A stretch of 64,000 nucleotides of DNA from Physella acuta (GCF_028476545.1 NW_026732358.1:698392-762391), one strand, 5' to 3'. Positions 25,306 to 38,152 are shown, counted from the first letter of the stretch. Notes: generated from the sequence alone by a model not told the origin. Translations and numbers: made by a program.

Positions 25306-25560
25306 AATGATAAAAGTGGATTGTGGATTGTGGATTTACCCCCAGCTAAAAGTGGATTGTGGATTTACCCCCAGCTAAAAGTGGATTGTGGATTTACCCC
25401 AGCTAAAAGTGGATTGTGGATTTACCCCCAGCTAAAAGTGGATTTTGGATTTACCCCCAGCTAAAAGTGGATTTTGGATTTACCCCCAGCTAAAAGTGGA
25501 TTGTGGATTTACCCCCAGCTAAAAGTGGATTGTGGATTTACCCCCAGCTAAAAGTGGAAT
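25306..25560. repeat. 29-bp minisatellite overlapping the receptor stop codon
   Basis: Nine occurrences of the core CCCCAGCTAAAAGTGGATT, in units of 28-29 bp. The last, slightly diverged unit (AGCTAAAAGTGGAATGTGG) supplies the final codons and the stop (TTC CAC TTT TAG on the minus strand) of the receptor gene. The array therefore either arose from, or grew into, the end of the coding region; the rest lies in the presumed 3' UTR. Confidence 0.9.
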
Positions 25561-25682
25561 GTGGTGGCCTGCTTGACCTTCTCCGACTTGACGGAGCTGT
25601 GACGGCTCCTCTCTGATGGCCCACTGTGGCTCTTGTCCCTATTGGCGCCCAGACTGTGCACGTCCCAGTTAGCTGCCCTTTC
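25548..25682 (-). CDS. EGF/lectin-like membrane receptor, exon 2 (C-terminal tail)
   Basis: Follows a good acceptor (TTTTTCTGTCAG) and joins exon 1 in phase 0. It encodes 44 residues, beginning ERAANWDVHSLG and ending QATTFHF before TAG. It is the end of the cytoplasmic tail: hydrophilic, rich in Ser, Arg and Lys (SERSRHSSVKSEK), with a C-terminal Phe-His-Phe that would fit a class II PDZ ligand (inference). The exon is too short to be found by an open-frame scan. Support is the exact phase match, the splice signals and a composition that continues the basic tail. Its stop codon sits in the first unit of a minisatellite. Confidence 0.75.
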   Translation of the reverse strand, partial: ERAANWDVHSLGANRDKSHSGPSERSRHSSVKSEKVKQATTFHF

Positions 25683-26297
25683 CTGACAGAAAAATTAATT
25701 AATTAATTAATTAAATAGAATTAAAGATATAAAAAATATATTCAGTACATGTTTCAAAGTCTAAAAACACACATAGTTGATTAATAATACAACTTAATTG
25801 AACCATTAGGGACGGCATGGTCTAGCGGTAGAGAGCTAAACTGCTAACCCGAGAGTCGCGAGATCGAATCCGGGTTCAAATCAGTGGAACGTTCCACACT
25901 ATCACACTATTTCTTAATAATTACTCATTAGCATAAGTTTTGCCTACAGGCATTATATTTGATAATTATACTTCATAACCATACTTCATAACCATTCTTC
26001 ATAACTATACTTCATAACCTAATTCTACACCAATATAGAATAACCTTGAGATATTCAGCATCTCATTTGGCAAGTTATAGTTTAGGTATGGTTTATCAAC
26101 ATGTACTTTAATATTTTTACACACAATCCCAATCTTCAAATATGATTTTAATTGACGTCTGTCATCTTTGCTAAGCGGCGATGCGTGTTTTGATAGCATC
26201 TCTTTAGCAAAAAACGCCGCAAGGCACATTTTAGATACATGAAAAGTACACACAAATAAATGACGTCATAAAAAGTTGATAAAATGTTGGCTCTTAC
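25683..26297 (-). other. Receptor gene intron
   Basis: A 615-bp GT-AG intron: donor GAT|GTAAGAG, acceptor CTGTCAG. It contains a SINE head on the opposite strand (25807-25905), a (TTAA)n-like stretch near 25693 and loose CTTCATAACC repeats near 25970-26020. Reading through the donor would add 49 intron-coded residues and then stop. Confidence 0.75.
25807..25905 (+). repeat. SINE head fragment inside the receptor intron
   Basis: GGGACGGCATGGTCTAGCGG and GAATCCGGGTTCAAATC match the head of the SINE family; the body is missing. It could be mistaken for a tRNA gene, but the stem pairs needed for a tRNA are not kept. Confidence 0.7.
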
Positions 26298-27560
26298 ATC
26301 ATACTCCCCCTGCAGTTCTGTGTATGACATCATGCTGATCCTCCTAATCCTCTCCTTCTCTATCTCCACCAGCTTCTTCCGCTTCTCCCGGATGCAGTGA
26401 CGTATGATCATGACGTAGATGCTGCACGCGAAGAGAAAGGCGACGACCACAACAACGACTGCCACGATGAACATGTAGTTGGTGGTGCCGTGGCGCTGGT
26501 TGTCGTTCCCGTCCGGCAGCTTGGCGTCTCGCGCCGTCCGCCTGTCATGTCGTCTGTTACTGACACGTACCTGGCCAAAACCGCCTGTAAAATCCTCACA
26601 CGCCGTGGACCGGAGTTCGAGTTCCACTGGCGACAACTCCGTTTCACAGTTCACGCCGGTGTGGTTCAGGTCCGGGCATTGTTTACAAACAGCGGAAATG
26701 ACGTGGCAGTCACGTGGGTCTCCGGAACAAGACTGCGAGCAGTTTTTCTGGCAAGACGGGCCGTGTTTCCCAGAAGGGCAGCTAAAACCTGGCATGTCGC
26801 ATTCACCGGAAATGGGGTGGCACTCTTTGACCTCGCACGGACAGGCGCAAACTTTGTTACAGTTACTGCCCCACTTGCGGTACTCACAGACGGGGACCCC
26901 GTGGATGAAAACAGCGCTGATGTTGACGTCAGAGCAGTTCTGAGTTTCCGTTTCTAAGGTAACCGAATCATAAACAGTCGACTGGCCCGCGGGTAGAGAA
27001 AATAATTTACTTTTTAACACATCGACAAATGTCGCTTTTCTTAATGTTTTTTCTTCATGTTTATCTCCACCTTGAAAAGTGACATAGAAATGAATTATCG
27101 AACCATTTCCACTGACTAAATGAATATAAATTCTGTGAATTAACACGTGAATTTTCGACTGGATTGACCACTTTATGAAGGTGGTGTTTCTCGCTGTGTG
27201 AATGCATTGCCCTGTCGGAAAAAACACATACTTATGTGAATTTGAAAGTGTGTTTTCGTCATCGGTACCAGACTCATGGGTCGCGGTTCTAAGCTGAATC
27301 GACTGCTCGTCCTCGCTGGGATTCGAACACGGACCTCCCGGGGTACGGGGAGTGTACCCTGGCTCACAGCCTGCAGGACAGTGACCGTCGTAGTAACACC
27401 CCGTGCTGTTGAGGCACCGGCACAAGTTCGTACATCCCCACCCCCAGGTCTTGACCCCTGCCCTGTCGCTGCAGGGGTTGGGTTCGGGGGTCGACCCGAC
27501 AACCAATAGTAGCGTGGCTTGCGCTATGATACGCAAGAAGACTGACCAGTCTCTAGACAT
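26298..27560 (-). CDS. EGF/lectin-like single-pass membrane receptor, exon 1
   Basis: Encodes residues 1-421 of a predicted 465-residue type I membrane protein. Residues 1-23 are a signal peptide (hydrophobic QATLLLVVGS). Residues 30-78 form an EGF-like cysteine cluster (GWGC, CRC, CYYDGHCPAGC). Residues 110-225 are Cys-poor and beta-rich in look, ending in VFIHG, like the lectin or galactose-binding-like regions of many mollusc receptors (inference). Residues 225-305 hold further EGF-like cysteines. Residues 363-386 are a Val-rich transmembrane helix, followed by a basic juxtamembrane segment and SYTEL, a YxxL motif as used for endocytosis or SH2 recruitment. Six N-glycosylation sequons lie outside the membrane. 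The exon ends EYD|GTAAGAG in phase 0. Closest known style: CED-1/Draper/MEGF10 or SCARF-like receptors, but the family is not certain. Confidence 0.85.
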
Positions 27561-27628
27561 CGAAATGAGAAGACGTTCATTTGATCCGTGTACTTTTGGT
27601 GAAGATTTCTGGTTATAATCTGATCGTG

Positions 27629-27635
27629 TTATATA
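27629..27635 (-). promoter_or_regulatory. Candidate TATA box of the receptor gene
   Basis: TATATAA on the minus strand about 70 bases before the ATG, which would put the start site near 27600 and give a short 5' leader. A polypyrimidine-like TTTTATATTTTCAG just upstream could instead be an acceptor of a non-coding first exon, so this is tentative. Confidence 0.3.
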
Positions 27636-27639
27636 CTGA

Positions 27640-28916
27640 GCTGAAAATATAAAACGTTTGGTTGAGATGAGTTAAGGTGAGGTATATCAAAACGTTAGGT
27701 AAACATCACAGCCATGGACCAGATAAATTGGAAGAGAATGTTTGAGGTTTTCTGCTCCGCAAGCAGAGTGAAGAAAATGAAGTTAAGTTATCAATGCTAA
27801 ATTTTTGTGCTTTATTGCTATCCTAATCATCGTCTAAAACTTAGAAGTCTAAAATTAATCCCAGCCCTTATATATGACCACTAGTTAAGTTTATTCCGAT
27901 CTCTAGCGACATGCTCAATACGGTCTGTAGATAAAAACCTAATTAAAAATCGGATTAAATTTTGGTTAAGTAGTTATTAGCTTATTTTTGTTTCCTATTG
28001 TGAAGAATAAAGGACTTGATAACTGCACAAGAAAGTTGAAGTTCCAGTGTGAACTCAGCAATAATGCGTACCTGGCTAAAAATAGCTCTGGCCGCATATT
28101 GTACACTACGCAAAGATAAAAAGAGTGAGCTCAAATCTACTTTTACTACACTACAGACCACCAAACGTACCTGGTTTTACTTACACCTACCCCTTACGAA
28201 TTACCTAACTGAACCTATGCTTTACTTACACATTACCCCTAACTTACATCTAAGCCTTGCTCTACTTCCACCTCACTAATCCCTACTGGATTCTAAAGTC
28301 TATTTGAGTGAGTAGATTATAATCAAATAGAACTGAGAATCTATATAGGTGCATAAGCAGATTCTACACTTAACTAATTCCTACTAGTTTCTAAAGTCTA
28401 CTCGAGTAAGTAAATAGAACAAAACAGAACAGATACTACTATGGCAGTGAGAATCTACCGAGGTGTGTAACTAGATTCTACAGTGTGTAGAATACTTCCT
28501 ACACAGTTCCGCCAAGATACATAAAAAACTTTCTTAGTTTTTAAAATATAGACTCTAATTATTAACACTATAATTAAAGATTTCCAATTTTTAGATGTAA
28601 TTATTAACTCTATAATTAAATATTTCCAGTTTTTAGATGTAATTATTAGCTCTATGCAGAATAAAATCTAGATCTCACACTGGTGATTTCTATATCCGAA
28701 GATTCTGTCAACATTAACTAAAGAAAGAAAGAACACAGACCTAATCCGTTCAATTTGAAGCATGTTTAGTGCAGTGGTTTTATTTGCGTTCAAGTAATAC
28801 GGAAATGTATAGTGCGTAAAAAATACCTTGTCACATTGGGAAGTATATAAATAAATAAATGTAATTACTCCGGGGGGTAATATGTCAGGGGGGACGGGGG
28901 GGGGTAATGCCCTGTA
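27640..28916. other. No gene seen
   Basis: AT-rich DNA upstream of the receptor. It has a degenerate ~130-bp direct repeat (28290-28500: TAATTCCTACT with TCTAAAGTCTA) and a ~60-bp repeat near 28550-28655 (TTTCCAATTTTTAGATGTAA). Confidence 0.5.
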
Positions 28917-29516
<600 letters not shown>

Positions 29517-29737
29517 ATGTAAGGGGATGTAATCATGACCATAGTCACTGTAAGTGGGTGTAATCATGACCCTAGCTAATGTAAGGGGGTGTAATCATGA
29601 CCCTAGCTAATGTAAGGGGGTGTAATCATGACCCTAGCCAATGTAAGGGGGTGTAATCATGACCCTAGTCACTGTAAGGGGATGTTATCATGACCCTAGC
29701 CAATGTAAGGGGGTGTAATCATGACCCAAGTGTCCTA
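29517..29737. repeat. 30-bp minisatellite, about 7 units
   Basis: Units contain GTAAGGGGGTGTAATCATGA and CCCTAGCTAAT. Confidence 0.9.
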
Positions 29738-31467
29738 AACCCTAACAGTGTAAGCTTAGTGGCGCCGCTATGCTCCATGGCAGCCTTTCAACAACGGGGG
29801 GGGGGGATATCGATAATAGGTAATTAAGTGAACAACATGGAAAAGTGAATGGCCATTCTTAGGCACACAGCATGACGGGATGGTCATGAAGGTGACAGGT
29901 CAAGGTTGGTTCGCTGATTACAATCAAAGGTCAAGGTTGGTTTGCTGATTACAATCAATGGTTAACGAGGAGCCGTTAAGGTAGTTATAACATGTAAAAC
30001 CTGCACTGTTGAAACGAATCATGTCTGGTTGTTAGCATTGTGTCTGTGACTTAAAGATATGTACAATGGTTTGATCTGCCATACAATGGATAGCGCTGGT
30101 CTGTTGTGGAGAAACAAAATTGTCTAGACAGTCATCGTCTTTATTCTATTCTACCTGAACAATACTACATCTTACAGGTGTATCACGGCAAAACAAAGGT
30201 TTTATCCTTCATCTTAATAGGTCGGAGGTCAATTAAATCCTTATTTTTGAACACTATCGGTTCGGTTAAGTAAAGCCATTATTGGTTAACTTGATAGCAT
30301 TTTACCATCTATGCTTAAACTATCGTTCCACGTGTATTAAACTTGGCTTAGACTAGATCCTTGATACAGATTTCGTGCATTGTTTTAGCAGACAGCCGAT
30401 GACTCAAGGTTAGACAGACCTGGGTTTTTCCCCAACTGACGATTGTATTGTCAGCTGTCTTCATACTTAAACTACCTCTTGATAACAAGAGAAGACTCAA
30501 GTGCTATTCAATGTCAAGCCCCCCCCCCCCCCTCCCTTATACTTGGCAGTCTAATTTTCCGTTGGATCAAGTAGAAAGGGAGGCGACTGGGTTGTTTGTT
30601 TTTGCTTCTCTCCAACTTGGAATCATGTCTTGTTTTAAATTACGTTTAATATAGTCCAGAAAAGGGTTATACTCAATGAACGGAGTTAAAATTAAACAAT
30701 CTTATGCTTCTTCCATCTACTGTATTGATATCTAATGTTTTTTTTTTTTTTCCAAACTAAGACATAGGCTACTTCTTAAGAAATAACCATTTTTTTTTTT
30801 AAATTCTCCAAATGTAAAAACTAAAAAAAAAATGGCTCAAGTTATGGTTTATTTGATTTCATGTTACCATTTAAAAAATTACGCATGACTCTTAGAATTG
30901 TATCGGTCGTATCAGATAATTCAAGACTTTTGTTTAATTTGACCAATGTACATCCACGTCCACATTTCGGAGTTGCATGTCTATCCATTCCAGTAGACCT
31001 CAGACCCCTGTCCTCGTGATTACCTATACCGGTAGACCCCACGAACCCCCCCCCCCCCCCCCTCCGTGCGACCACTGCCTCATCACGTGACAATCTGGGC
31101 AGGTTACCTGTAATTCCACGGTTGTAATTTACCTCTCAGCAGGTCCGTTAGGCGAATCTAAAAACTACAGAACTGGCCGTAAACCCCCGGCTCACATCAT
31201 TGAGTCTTGTTGACAAACATTTTATTCCGCTACCCTCAGGGGGGGGGGGTCTACATCTATAAATCTAATTCACATCCCTCCCCCATACCCATCAAAAACC
31301 AACATCACGAAGGCGGGGCTTCCTTGCCTTAAATCATTACTCGAACAGCGTCGTTAAATCATTACTCTAACAACGTCGTTAAATCATTACACGACTCGAA
31401 TACCGTCGTTATATCAATGAATTAATGAAACCATACTATCAGAGTTATAACACAAGCACACATAGAA
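29738..31467. other. No gene seen
   Basis: Starts with GTGGCGCCGCTATGC and a G-run (29760-29810), a possible relic of a GTGGCG-ended MITE. A direct repeat of AAGGTCAAGGTTGGTTTGCT lies at 29900-29955. An 83-codon minus-strand frame at 30842-31093 crosses a C-run and is not recognised. Confidence 0.4.
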
Positions 31468-31635
31468 ACCACTGCAAACACATTCTCTTCATCTACCAAC
31501 CACTGCACACACATTCTCTTCATCTAGCAACCACTGCAACCACCATTCTCTTCATCTACTAAACACTGCAACCAACATTTTGTTCATCCAGCAACCACTG
31601 CAACCACCATTCTCTTTATCTAGCAACCACCGATG
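31468..31635. repeat. CAACCACTGCAACCACCATT minisatellite
   Basis: About five ~32-bp units with TTCTCTTCATCTAGCAACCA. Confidence 0.85.
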
Positions 31636-32823
31636 CACCACTCTCTTTGTCTAATCTCATTTTTCTTGTTGCCTCGGAGTCCATGTTTGCCAACTGGAAA
31701 GTTCCGAGTTCCAACCTCGGGCAGATGAGGCTTGCGAGCTGGGAACAGCAACTCATCTATTAAATAAAATTCCAACATAAACATTACTTCTGCCTTGTAG
31801 ACTTTTCTTGGGCGGACATACGTCATCGAATTAAATGAAGAAAGAAAATCATGCTAATGACGAAGTCAATGGAAGAGATCCCTTCAAATGTTACAATTAA
31901 AAAAAGATGAAGAAAAGAAGTTTAAGTTATGATATTAATGAAATAATCAAACCATAATACCTGGGTTTTATCAGGAACACAAATACCACGACCATTACCA
32001 CCATCTTCTTCTGTTATTGTTATTCGTATTGCTTAAGTAAAAATACGTTAATTAACCTCACACTATTATATGTTTTGACCAACAAACCTAGCCTCAGACT
32101 GACACTATCCACCGTTTTGACCAACAAATCTAGCCTCACACTATTATATGTTTTGACATTAAAACCTAGCCTCACAACGTATAACCTCCATATCAAACCT
32201 CTCAATCCAGATATGTCACAGAAATCAAGACATTTACACAACTATTATTCACATATATATGTACGTCATAAATTATGTTAATTCAATTGAAACGTATTCC
32301 TTGAATAAACAAATACAGCAATAAACAAGTGGACTACTGGCGACTGGCCTACACTAAAACAAAGTCTAGGATTGGAAGCCAAGTCTGACAAAATTAAACT
32401 GTCTGGGTCTTAACACGCCCGTACTGTATAACTGAAAGCAAATTCTTAACGTTATGGTGTTGTCATGTTTTAGTTAGTAGAGCGATGCACAAACTAGCAC
32501 TGTATCGTCATATGCCGTCCTGTTGCTTGTGATCTACCCGCTAATTGATGGGCAGTTGTCGTGAATTAACCTGGAAAAAGATTCTATCAGAAAGTAATTT
32601 ACCTTATCGAACTTGGAGGTTGAAGAGCAGATGAAGTAGAGTCTCTCTACCATGATTTCCCCAAAGCGATTCACCCAAAGCCAGTCAAATGTTCTATCGA
32701 CTACATCCTATAATTAGAAACCAATGGCGCATGACGGCTTGTCATGTAATACTTATTTGTGTTGGAGGGACTATCGTCTAACAGTACGATTAAGAAAGAA
32801 GAAGAAACCAACGGCAAATAAAC
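31636..32823. other. No gene seen; short direct repeats
   Basis: At 32055-32175 three loose copies of TTTTGACCAACAAACCTAGC occur. At 32620-32660 GCAGATGAAGTAGAGTCTC matches the SINE tail on the minus strand. A 68-codon minus-strand frame at 31620-31826 is not recognised. Confidence 0.45.
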
Positions 32824-33030
32824 TCAATTTTAATTAATTCATAAAAAATTAATCAGGCGACCAATTAAGTCAAATTTAACGTCACGATGCATTGTCTTCA
32901 TGTCTTGACCAACGTACCAATTACGAACCGTATCTGTCGGAATTGCCTGCAATTTCGCTCGGCCGTTTCTATCTAGACAGACAGACAGAGACAGTGAGTT
33001 AAATAAAATTTTGTAATAAAATTCATTTTG
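32824..33030 (+). repeat. ~210-bp interspersed repeat, copy 2
   Basis: Second copy of the repeat at 10506-10730, sharing TTTTAATTAATTCATAAAAA, CCAATTAAGTCAAATTTAAC, TGCATTGTCTTCATGTCTTG and GTGAGTTAAATAAAA. Confidence 0.75.
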
Positions 33031-33239
33031 TTTCGATACAAACACACTTGTATGTAATTTTAAAGAAATAATTTAAATAAAGCAAATGAAACATTTCATT
33101 TCAGTAATTTTTCAGTATAGTGTTATAATGTAGGTTTCATTATTAACTTTTCAAAGTTTTCAAATACATGTATGTAGAACATCAGTCAAATATTGCGATA
33201 TTATTCCGACAAGCATACTTCCATCCCCCTCTCCTGTAA

Positions 33240-33400
33240 AGACGGTGTTCCACGTTGACTACCAGAGCCCCATTACATCTCCCCGTGAATTAGACAAACA
33301 TCTGGTCGTGTAAGACGCAATGTTGGTTTCGAACTGGTGATATCCATGTACGCAGTTATGTGCTCTATCACACGACCACTTCTTCCCATCATCACATTAG
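33240..33400 (-). repeat. tRNA-like SINE fragment, second type
   Basis: Read on the minus strand, TGGTCGTGTGATAGAGCAC resembles an A box and CCAGTTCGAAACCA a B box. It differs from the GGGACGG family and is seen once. Confidence 0.45.
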
Positions 33401-33469
33401 TACCGTTTCAGTTGTGACGCTCCATAGCAAAGATGCAGTAGACTTTACGTGTTTCGTTAAACTCGCCAT

Positions 33470-33625
33470 GTTCACTCTGAGCTACGCGTTTGCGCGGCCG
33501 CACATCAGTTTTAATCCTGCCGCGCATTAGTTTTGTTAAATACACATATCCTTGTATTAAACTTTTAGAACACCGCGCACACAAAATACACGTTGCACAT
33601 TAACGTTTCCCAGATGGAACATTGG
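33470..33625. mobile_element. CTCTAAG-type MITE, decayed copy
   Basis: Shares TTTGCGCGGCCGCACA, AACTTTTAGAACACCGCGCA and ACAAAATACACGTTGCA with the clearer copy at 53321-53490. Its ends (CATGTTCACTCTGAGC and GGGAAACG-side GGAACATTGG) are degraded inverted repeats. Confidence 0.65.
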
Positions 33626-34050
33626 CCATGACCATTACTTATAAGATACAAATACTTTGTAACATACATCAACAAGTATCCTACGTGAACATTTTTTTTT
33701 GTATCCCTATTGAGACCGAACACGAAAATGACAACATAAATGTTCGTGTGTGTTTGCTATTGTCACATAAAGCGGTACTCACTTTTAGATGGTAAAGAAA
33801 ACGTTGAGACAGATAGAGCGACCTTGGAAGGTGAGCGATGTTTAGGAGACATCCGTGATGTTAAGGCCGGACTAATATTTCATTTTATTCCAGTCCTTAA
33901 AATGTCTTCCATCCCGAATCCCCCGGGGGTCGGTGGGTTGTCTGTGGAATGGACGGGGTCTTTGTGGGCTGTTTGAGGCTGGTATGGAATGTTGTGTTCT
34001 AAGGAGCCGGTGCCAAATTCAACACGTCAGTTAACGTCAGCATCGCTGTG
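33626..34050. other. No gene seen
   Basis: Unique DNA; a 78-codon plus-strand frame at 33740-33976 has no recognisable features. Confidence 0.4.
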
Positions 34051-34365
34051 GCGGAGGTGTCTATTGCTGAGTTTACATGGGCGTGTGTGGGGTGGGGAGA
34101 GGGGATGGGGGGTGGGGGTGTGAGGTGGGGGTTGGGGTGGAGGTGTCTATTGCCGAGTTTACATGGGCGTGTGTGGGGTGGGGGTTGGGGAGGTGGGGGG
34201 GAGGTTGGAGATGGGGGTTGGGGTGGAGGTGTCTATTGCCGAGTTTACATGGGCGTGTGTGAGGGGGGGGAAGAGGGGGTGGGGTGGGGGTGTGAGACGG
34301 GGGTTGGGGGGTGGGGGTGTAAGACGGGGTTAGGGTGGGGGTTGGGAATGTGGTGTGGGAGATGG
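34051..34365. repeat. ~90-bp G-rich minisatellite, 3 main units
   Basis: Three units with GGTGTCTATTGCCGAGTTTA and CATGGGCGTGTGTGGGGTG, followed by G/T-rich degenerate copies. Confidence 0.88.
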
Positions 34366-34839
34366 GGGTGGTATCAATATAAGTTGCCTGTTAAGGGTTG
34401 TAGTGGCTGATGGGGACAGGGGTGGGGGGGGAGTAAATGAAATAACTGGTGTGTGTGTGTTTAAGGTGACGTTTTGTAGGTGGAGTAGAATCGGCGTGGT
34501 TGTGTGCCAGGCCATTTAAAGACAATACAAGTCAATCAGATGTTTGTTCATGTTCTTGTTTGGGGCAAGAAGGGGTGGGTTGGGAGCTGGGGGATATGGG
34601 GGTGGGGGTGGAGCTAAACCATTGCAGTTTAGATTCTTGGAGCAATTTAAATAAACCGTCTTTGAATACAAATCAGGCTTTTATTTATTTTATTCGTTGT
34701 TGCATGTAGACAAAGAGGGGCGTGGTTACCGCTGGAAAGAGTCGGTGTAGTGGGTTTTGGTTGATGCTTCAAAATTGCGACCCTCCCATTTGGTCGCTTT
34801 CATTTAAAGGGATCTGTGTGGGGTTTGATGTTCAGCAAA

Positions 34840-35365
<526 letters not shown>

Positions 35366-35934
35366 CAGACAGAGGGACAGACAGTTTAAAAAAAGCGTTG
35401 CTTGTAAAAATCAATGGGGATTTAAACGAACAAATTTATTCTATGCCCATGATTTTAAAAACCTCCCATTTGAAATTGATGAGCAGAAAAAAAGTCTTTC
35501 ATCCACATCAAAGAGAACCAGTTGCTGCTGTAAACTTCAAACACTCGGCGCCATCTTGACTTCACGTTTTGTTATTTACGGGGTTTTGTCAAAGTCTTGC
35601 AGCAATGGCGACAGACGACGTCTGTTGCAAATGGTTGGTCATAATTTCCGACTCGTCAGTTGTGACGTAGGCAGTGCCTGATGTCTTGACCTGTGACCCC
35701 TGTGTTGACTCTAGACCTAGACACAGACGGGAGCAATACTGCATGTCTACGACACTAAGTGCTTGCAGTCGAGGGCTTATTGGTTAGGGGGTCGGGGGAG
35801 GGGGGGGGGGGCTGAATAAGTGTGGGAGGGTAGAGAAGGGGAGTTGAACTGCTCATAAGCTAAAAATAATTGTGTTCAGGACAATAATGAAACACTTTGA
35901 TTCAAATTTAAAGGGGGAAAAATACATTTATAAT
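35366..35934. other. No gene seen
   Basis: Unique DNA with GCGCCATCTTGACTTCACG (YY1-like, minus strand) near 35550 and a G-run near 35795. Confidence 0.45.
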
Positions 35935-36030
35935 GGTACAATAAAAGTACGAATAAAAGTACGAATAAAAGTACGAATAAAAGTACGAATACAAGTACGA
36001 ATAAAAGTACGAATAATTGTACGAATATAA
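35935..36030. repeat. 12-bp repeat AATAAAAGTACG, about 7 units
   Basis: Short homogeneous array. Confidence 0.9.
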
Positions 36031-37138
36031 CTTTTTAAAAAGCTTTTGGCTGCAAACAGAGACACAAATATAAGAACAAAAGAAGTACAGCTAAACTTTC
36101 AAATAACTTAATCTGCACAAAACAAAGAAAAATAACGAGTAAGTAAAATATTGACCCCAAACATTCACTATGTTATGAGCAGTTATCTTCTCTAGTTCAC
36201 TTACCTGGTGACCCACCTTTCGCCATATCTTGACAGAAGTCTAGACTTGTTTATGATGGGTTGGAGGAGTGGGGACGGGGGACTAAAGACCGGGTTGCCC
36301 ACACCAACCACAATGGCTACCACGACATCCCGACAGCGAACCAGCCGTCGCCCATGTAACAACTACTTGGCTGTGGCGTGACAATACCAACAACCTACTC
36401 TCGTACAAAAGGGGGCAGTGGGACACCCCTCCCCCACCCCTCCCCACCCCCACACCCACTGTCCCCAACCCCACACGCAAGCCAATGTTTTGCAACCCCT
36501 GGCGCCTCAAGTATTTCTGTTGTTTTTTTTCCTTTCATTTTTCCTGTTTTTCTCTCTCAGCATTGGCCAATACTAGACCATCGCGTCATTTTTTGGGGCG
36601 TAGTTGACTCCACGTTGATAGACTGCAGGGGTTAGGGTGAGGGCGTCGGGTTAGGGTTATAATCGTGTCGTCAGACCGCTGGGTAGGCCCGACCCGGCGT
36701 GGGAATAAAGTATATCGTCTGCCAGTGGGGGTCCGGCCCAGCGCCACTGATATGATTCCCCGTTTGAGTAGAGCCATAAAGCTGACGTCACTGGTACTGA
36801 AGTCTGGCACTTTATTGTTTCTGTGAGCCGCGGGTTGGTACTGTACTGCTGGACAGTGCTGGATGTCGAGTACTGTCTGACTGTCCGACTGATTGTTCGA
36901 CGTATCATGACGGTACCAGTCTATGTCTTGTGCCATCTCTAGCAGAAAACACTACAACACGCAACCCAGCCGACTTGAAGGATTTGTTGGAATTAACAAA
37001 CCTATGTAAGTATTTTATTCTAAACTTGTGCTAAATTAAGCCTTATCCCGGTAAACTAATGTTGGTGTTAGCTTTGTTTCATTTGTCGAATTTGTTTTTT
37101 TAAAATCGAAAACCAATTTCAATGTTAATTCTTATAAA
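36031..37138. other. No gene called; unassigned open frames at 36586-36936
   Basis: Minus-strand frames of 116 and 83 codons overlap at 36586-36936 in moderately GC-rich unique DNA without a tandem array. Neither shows a domain or motif I recognise, and having two overlapping frames argues against coding. Could be a relic exon or chance. Confidence 0.3.
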
Positions 37139-37367
37139 TGTAAAGTGCCATTTTCGAACCGTACGGTTCATGGGGCAAGTAAAGTTCATGTTTTAATTTT
37201 ACTACAGCATAGGGATAATGTGGTCAGCACTATGCACTTCATTTTCCCTAATATGAATTAGGTACCCATCAGAGCTGGGTGGACTCAGGGACGTTCTACG
37301 GATCTGAGCCCGAATTCGAACTCGAGACCTTATGGGTTAGCAGTCTAGCGCTCTACCGCCGTCTCAT
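37139..37367 (-). repeat. tRNA-derived SINE, full length
   Basis: Read on the minus strand: head with GCGGTAGAGCGCTAGACTGC, B-box-like GAGTTCGAATTCGGG, body with GAACGTCCCTGAGTCCACCC and GTGCTGACCACATTATCCC, and tail near TGAACTTTACTTGCCCCATG. Confidence 0.8.
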
Positions 37368-37767
37368 TTATTCTTTTTAGAAATCTTAATCTAAAAAAAT
37401 TGATACTTTGTTCCTTAAAGATGTTTTTATTCAAAATTTGATGAATTATTTAAACGTGTGTATATTAGATTGAGTGCTTTGTTTGTGGTTTAGCATTTAT
37501 AAACAACACTTGGTTGTGTATGTTTGTTCATATTGAGGGTTCACTTAGTGTGAGCATGCATGTGTTCTTGAATGCGTGTGTCAATAGTTGTATGCACGGG
37601 TGTGTGTATGCATGTGTATGCTGTATGTGGTACATGCGTGCAATGGCGTCCTTAATCTGGCCATACATATGTGTAGTAATGTGTAGTAATGTGAACACAC
37701 AGCTGATGGTGTCTGACAGTTGTTGTACCGACGCCGACATTCTGTGTGGGATAGCAGGTCACGTGAC

Positions 37768-37965
37768 TCACAACATACACGATGTAATCACGTGACTAGC
37801 ACATCATATAGGCCTACATACAGCTATGTGACTAAATCACGACGCAGTCTGGCCATTTGACTCACCACATACACGATCTAATCACGTGACTAGCACATCA
37901 TATAGGCCTACATACAGTTATGTGACTAAATCATGACACAGTCTGGCCATGTGACTAGCACAAAA
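37768..37965. repeat. ~80-bp direct repeat, 2 full copies and a part
   Basis: Shared blocks: CACGTGACTAGCACATCATA, TAGGCCTACATACAG and CAGTCTGGCCAT. Confidence 0.85.
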
Positions 37966-38152
37966 TTATATTTATAGTCAAATCACAGAAATTATGATCT
38001 TGTAAATATATTAACAGGAAACTATCTTTAAGCCTCAGTATCGCTATATTTGTAGTCATTACTTTTCACCAAGATTTTGTAACTGTCAATGTTGTTTAAT
38101 GTGGGGTGTGGTCGAGTGTTTGAGAGACCCAGTTTTAACCCGATGTTTTCCG

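Noticed and set aside
25807-25880. tRNA gene
   Set aside because: A- and B-box-like motifs are present, but the sequence matches the SINE head family and lacks convincing acceptor and anticodon stems. The heads at 1862, 37367 and 57630 were judged the same way.
26148-26297. C-terminal 49 residues read through the receptor donor
   Set aside because: A strong GTAAGAG donor and an in-phase exon at 25682-25548 with its own stop explain the C-terminus better; the read-through part is intron.
26397-26957. 186- and 154-codon plus-strand frames
   Set aside because: Antisense shadows of the receptor exon, which has the signal peptide, cysteine pattern, transmembrane helix and splice sites.
36586-36936. 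116-codon minus-strand frame as a gene
   Set aside because: A second overlapping frame is also open, there are no recognisable motifs, and no splice or promoter context is seen.
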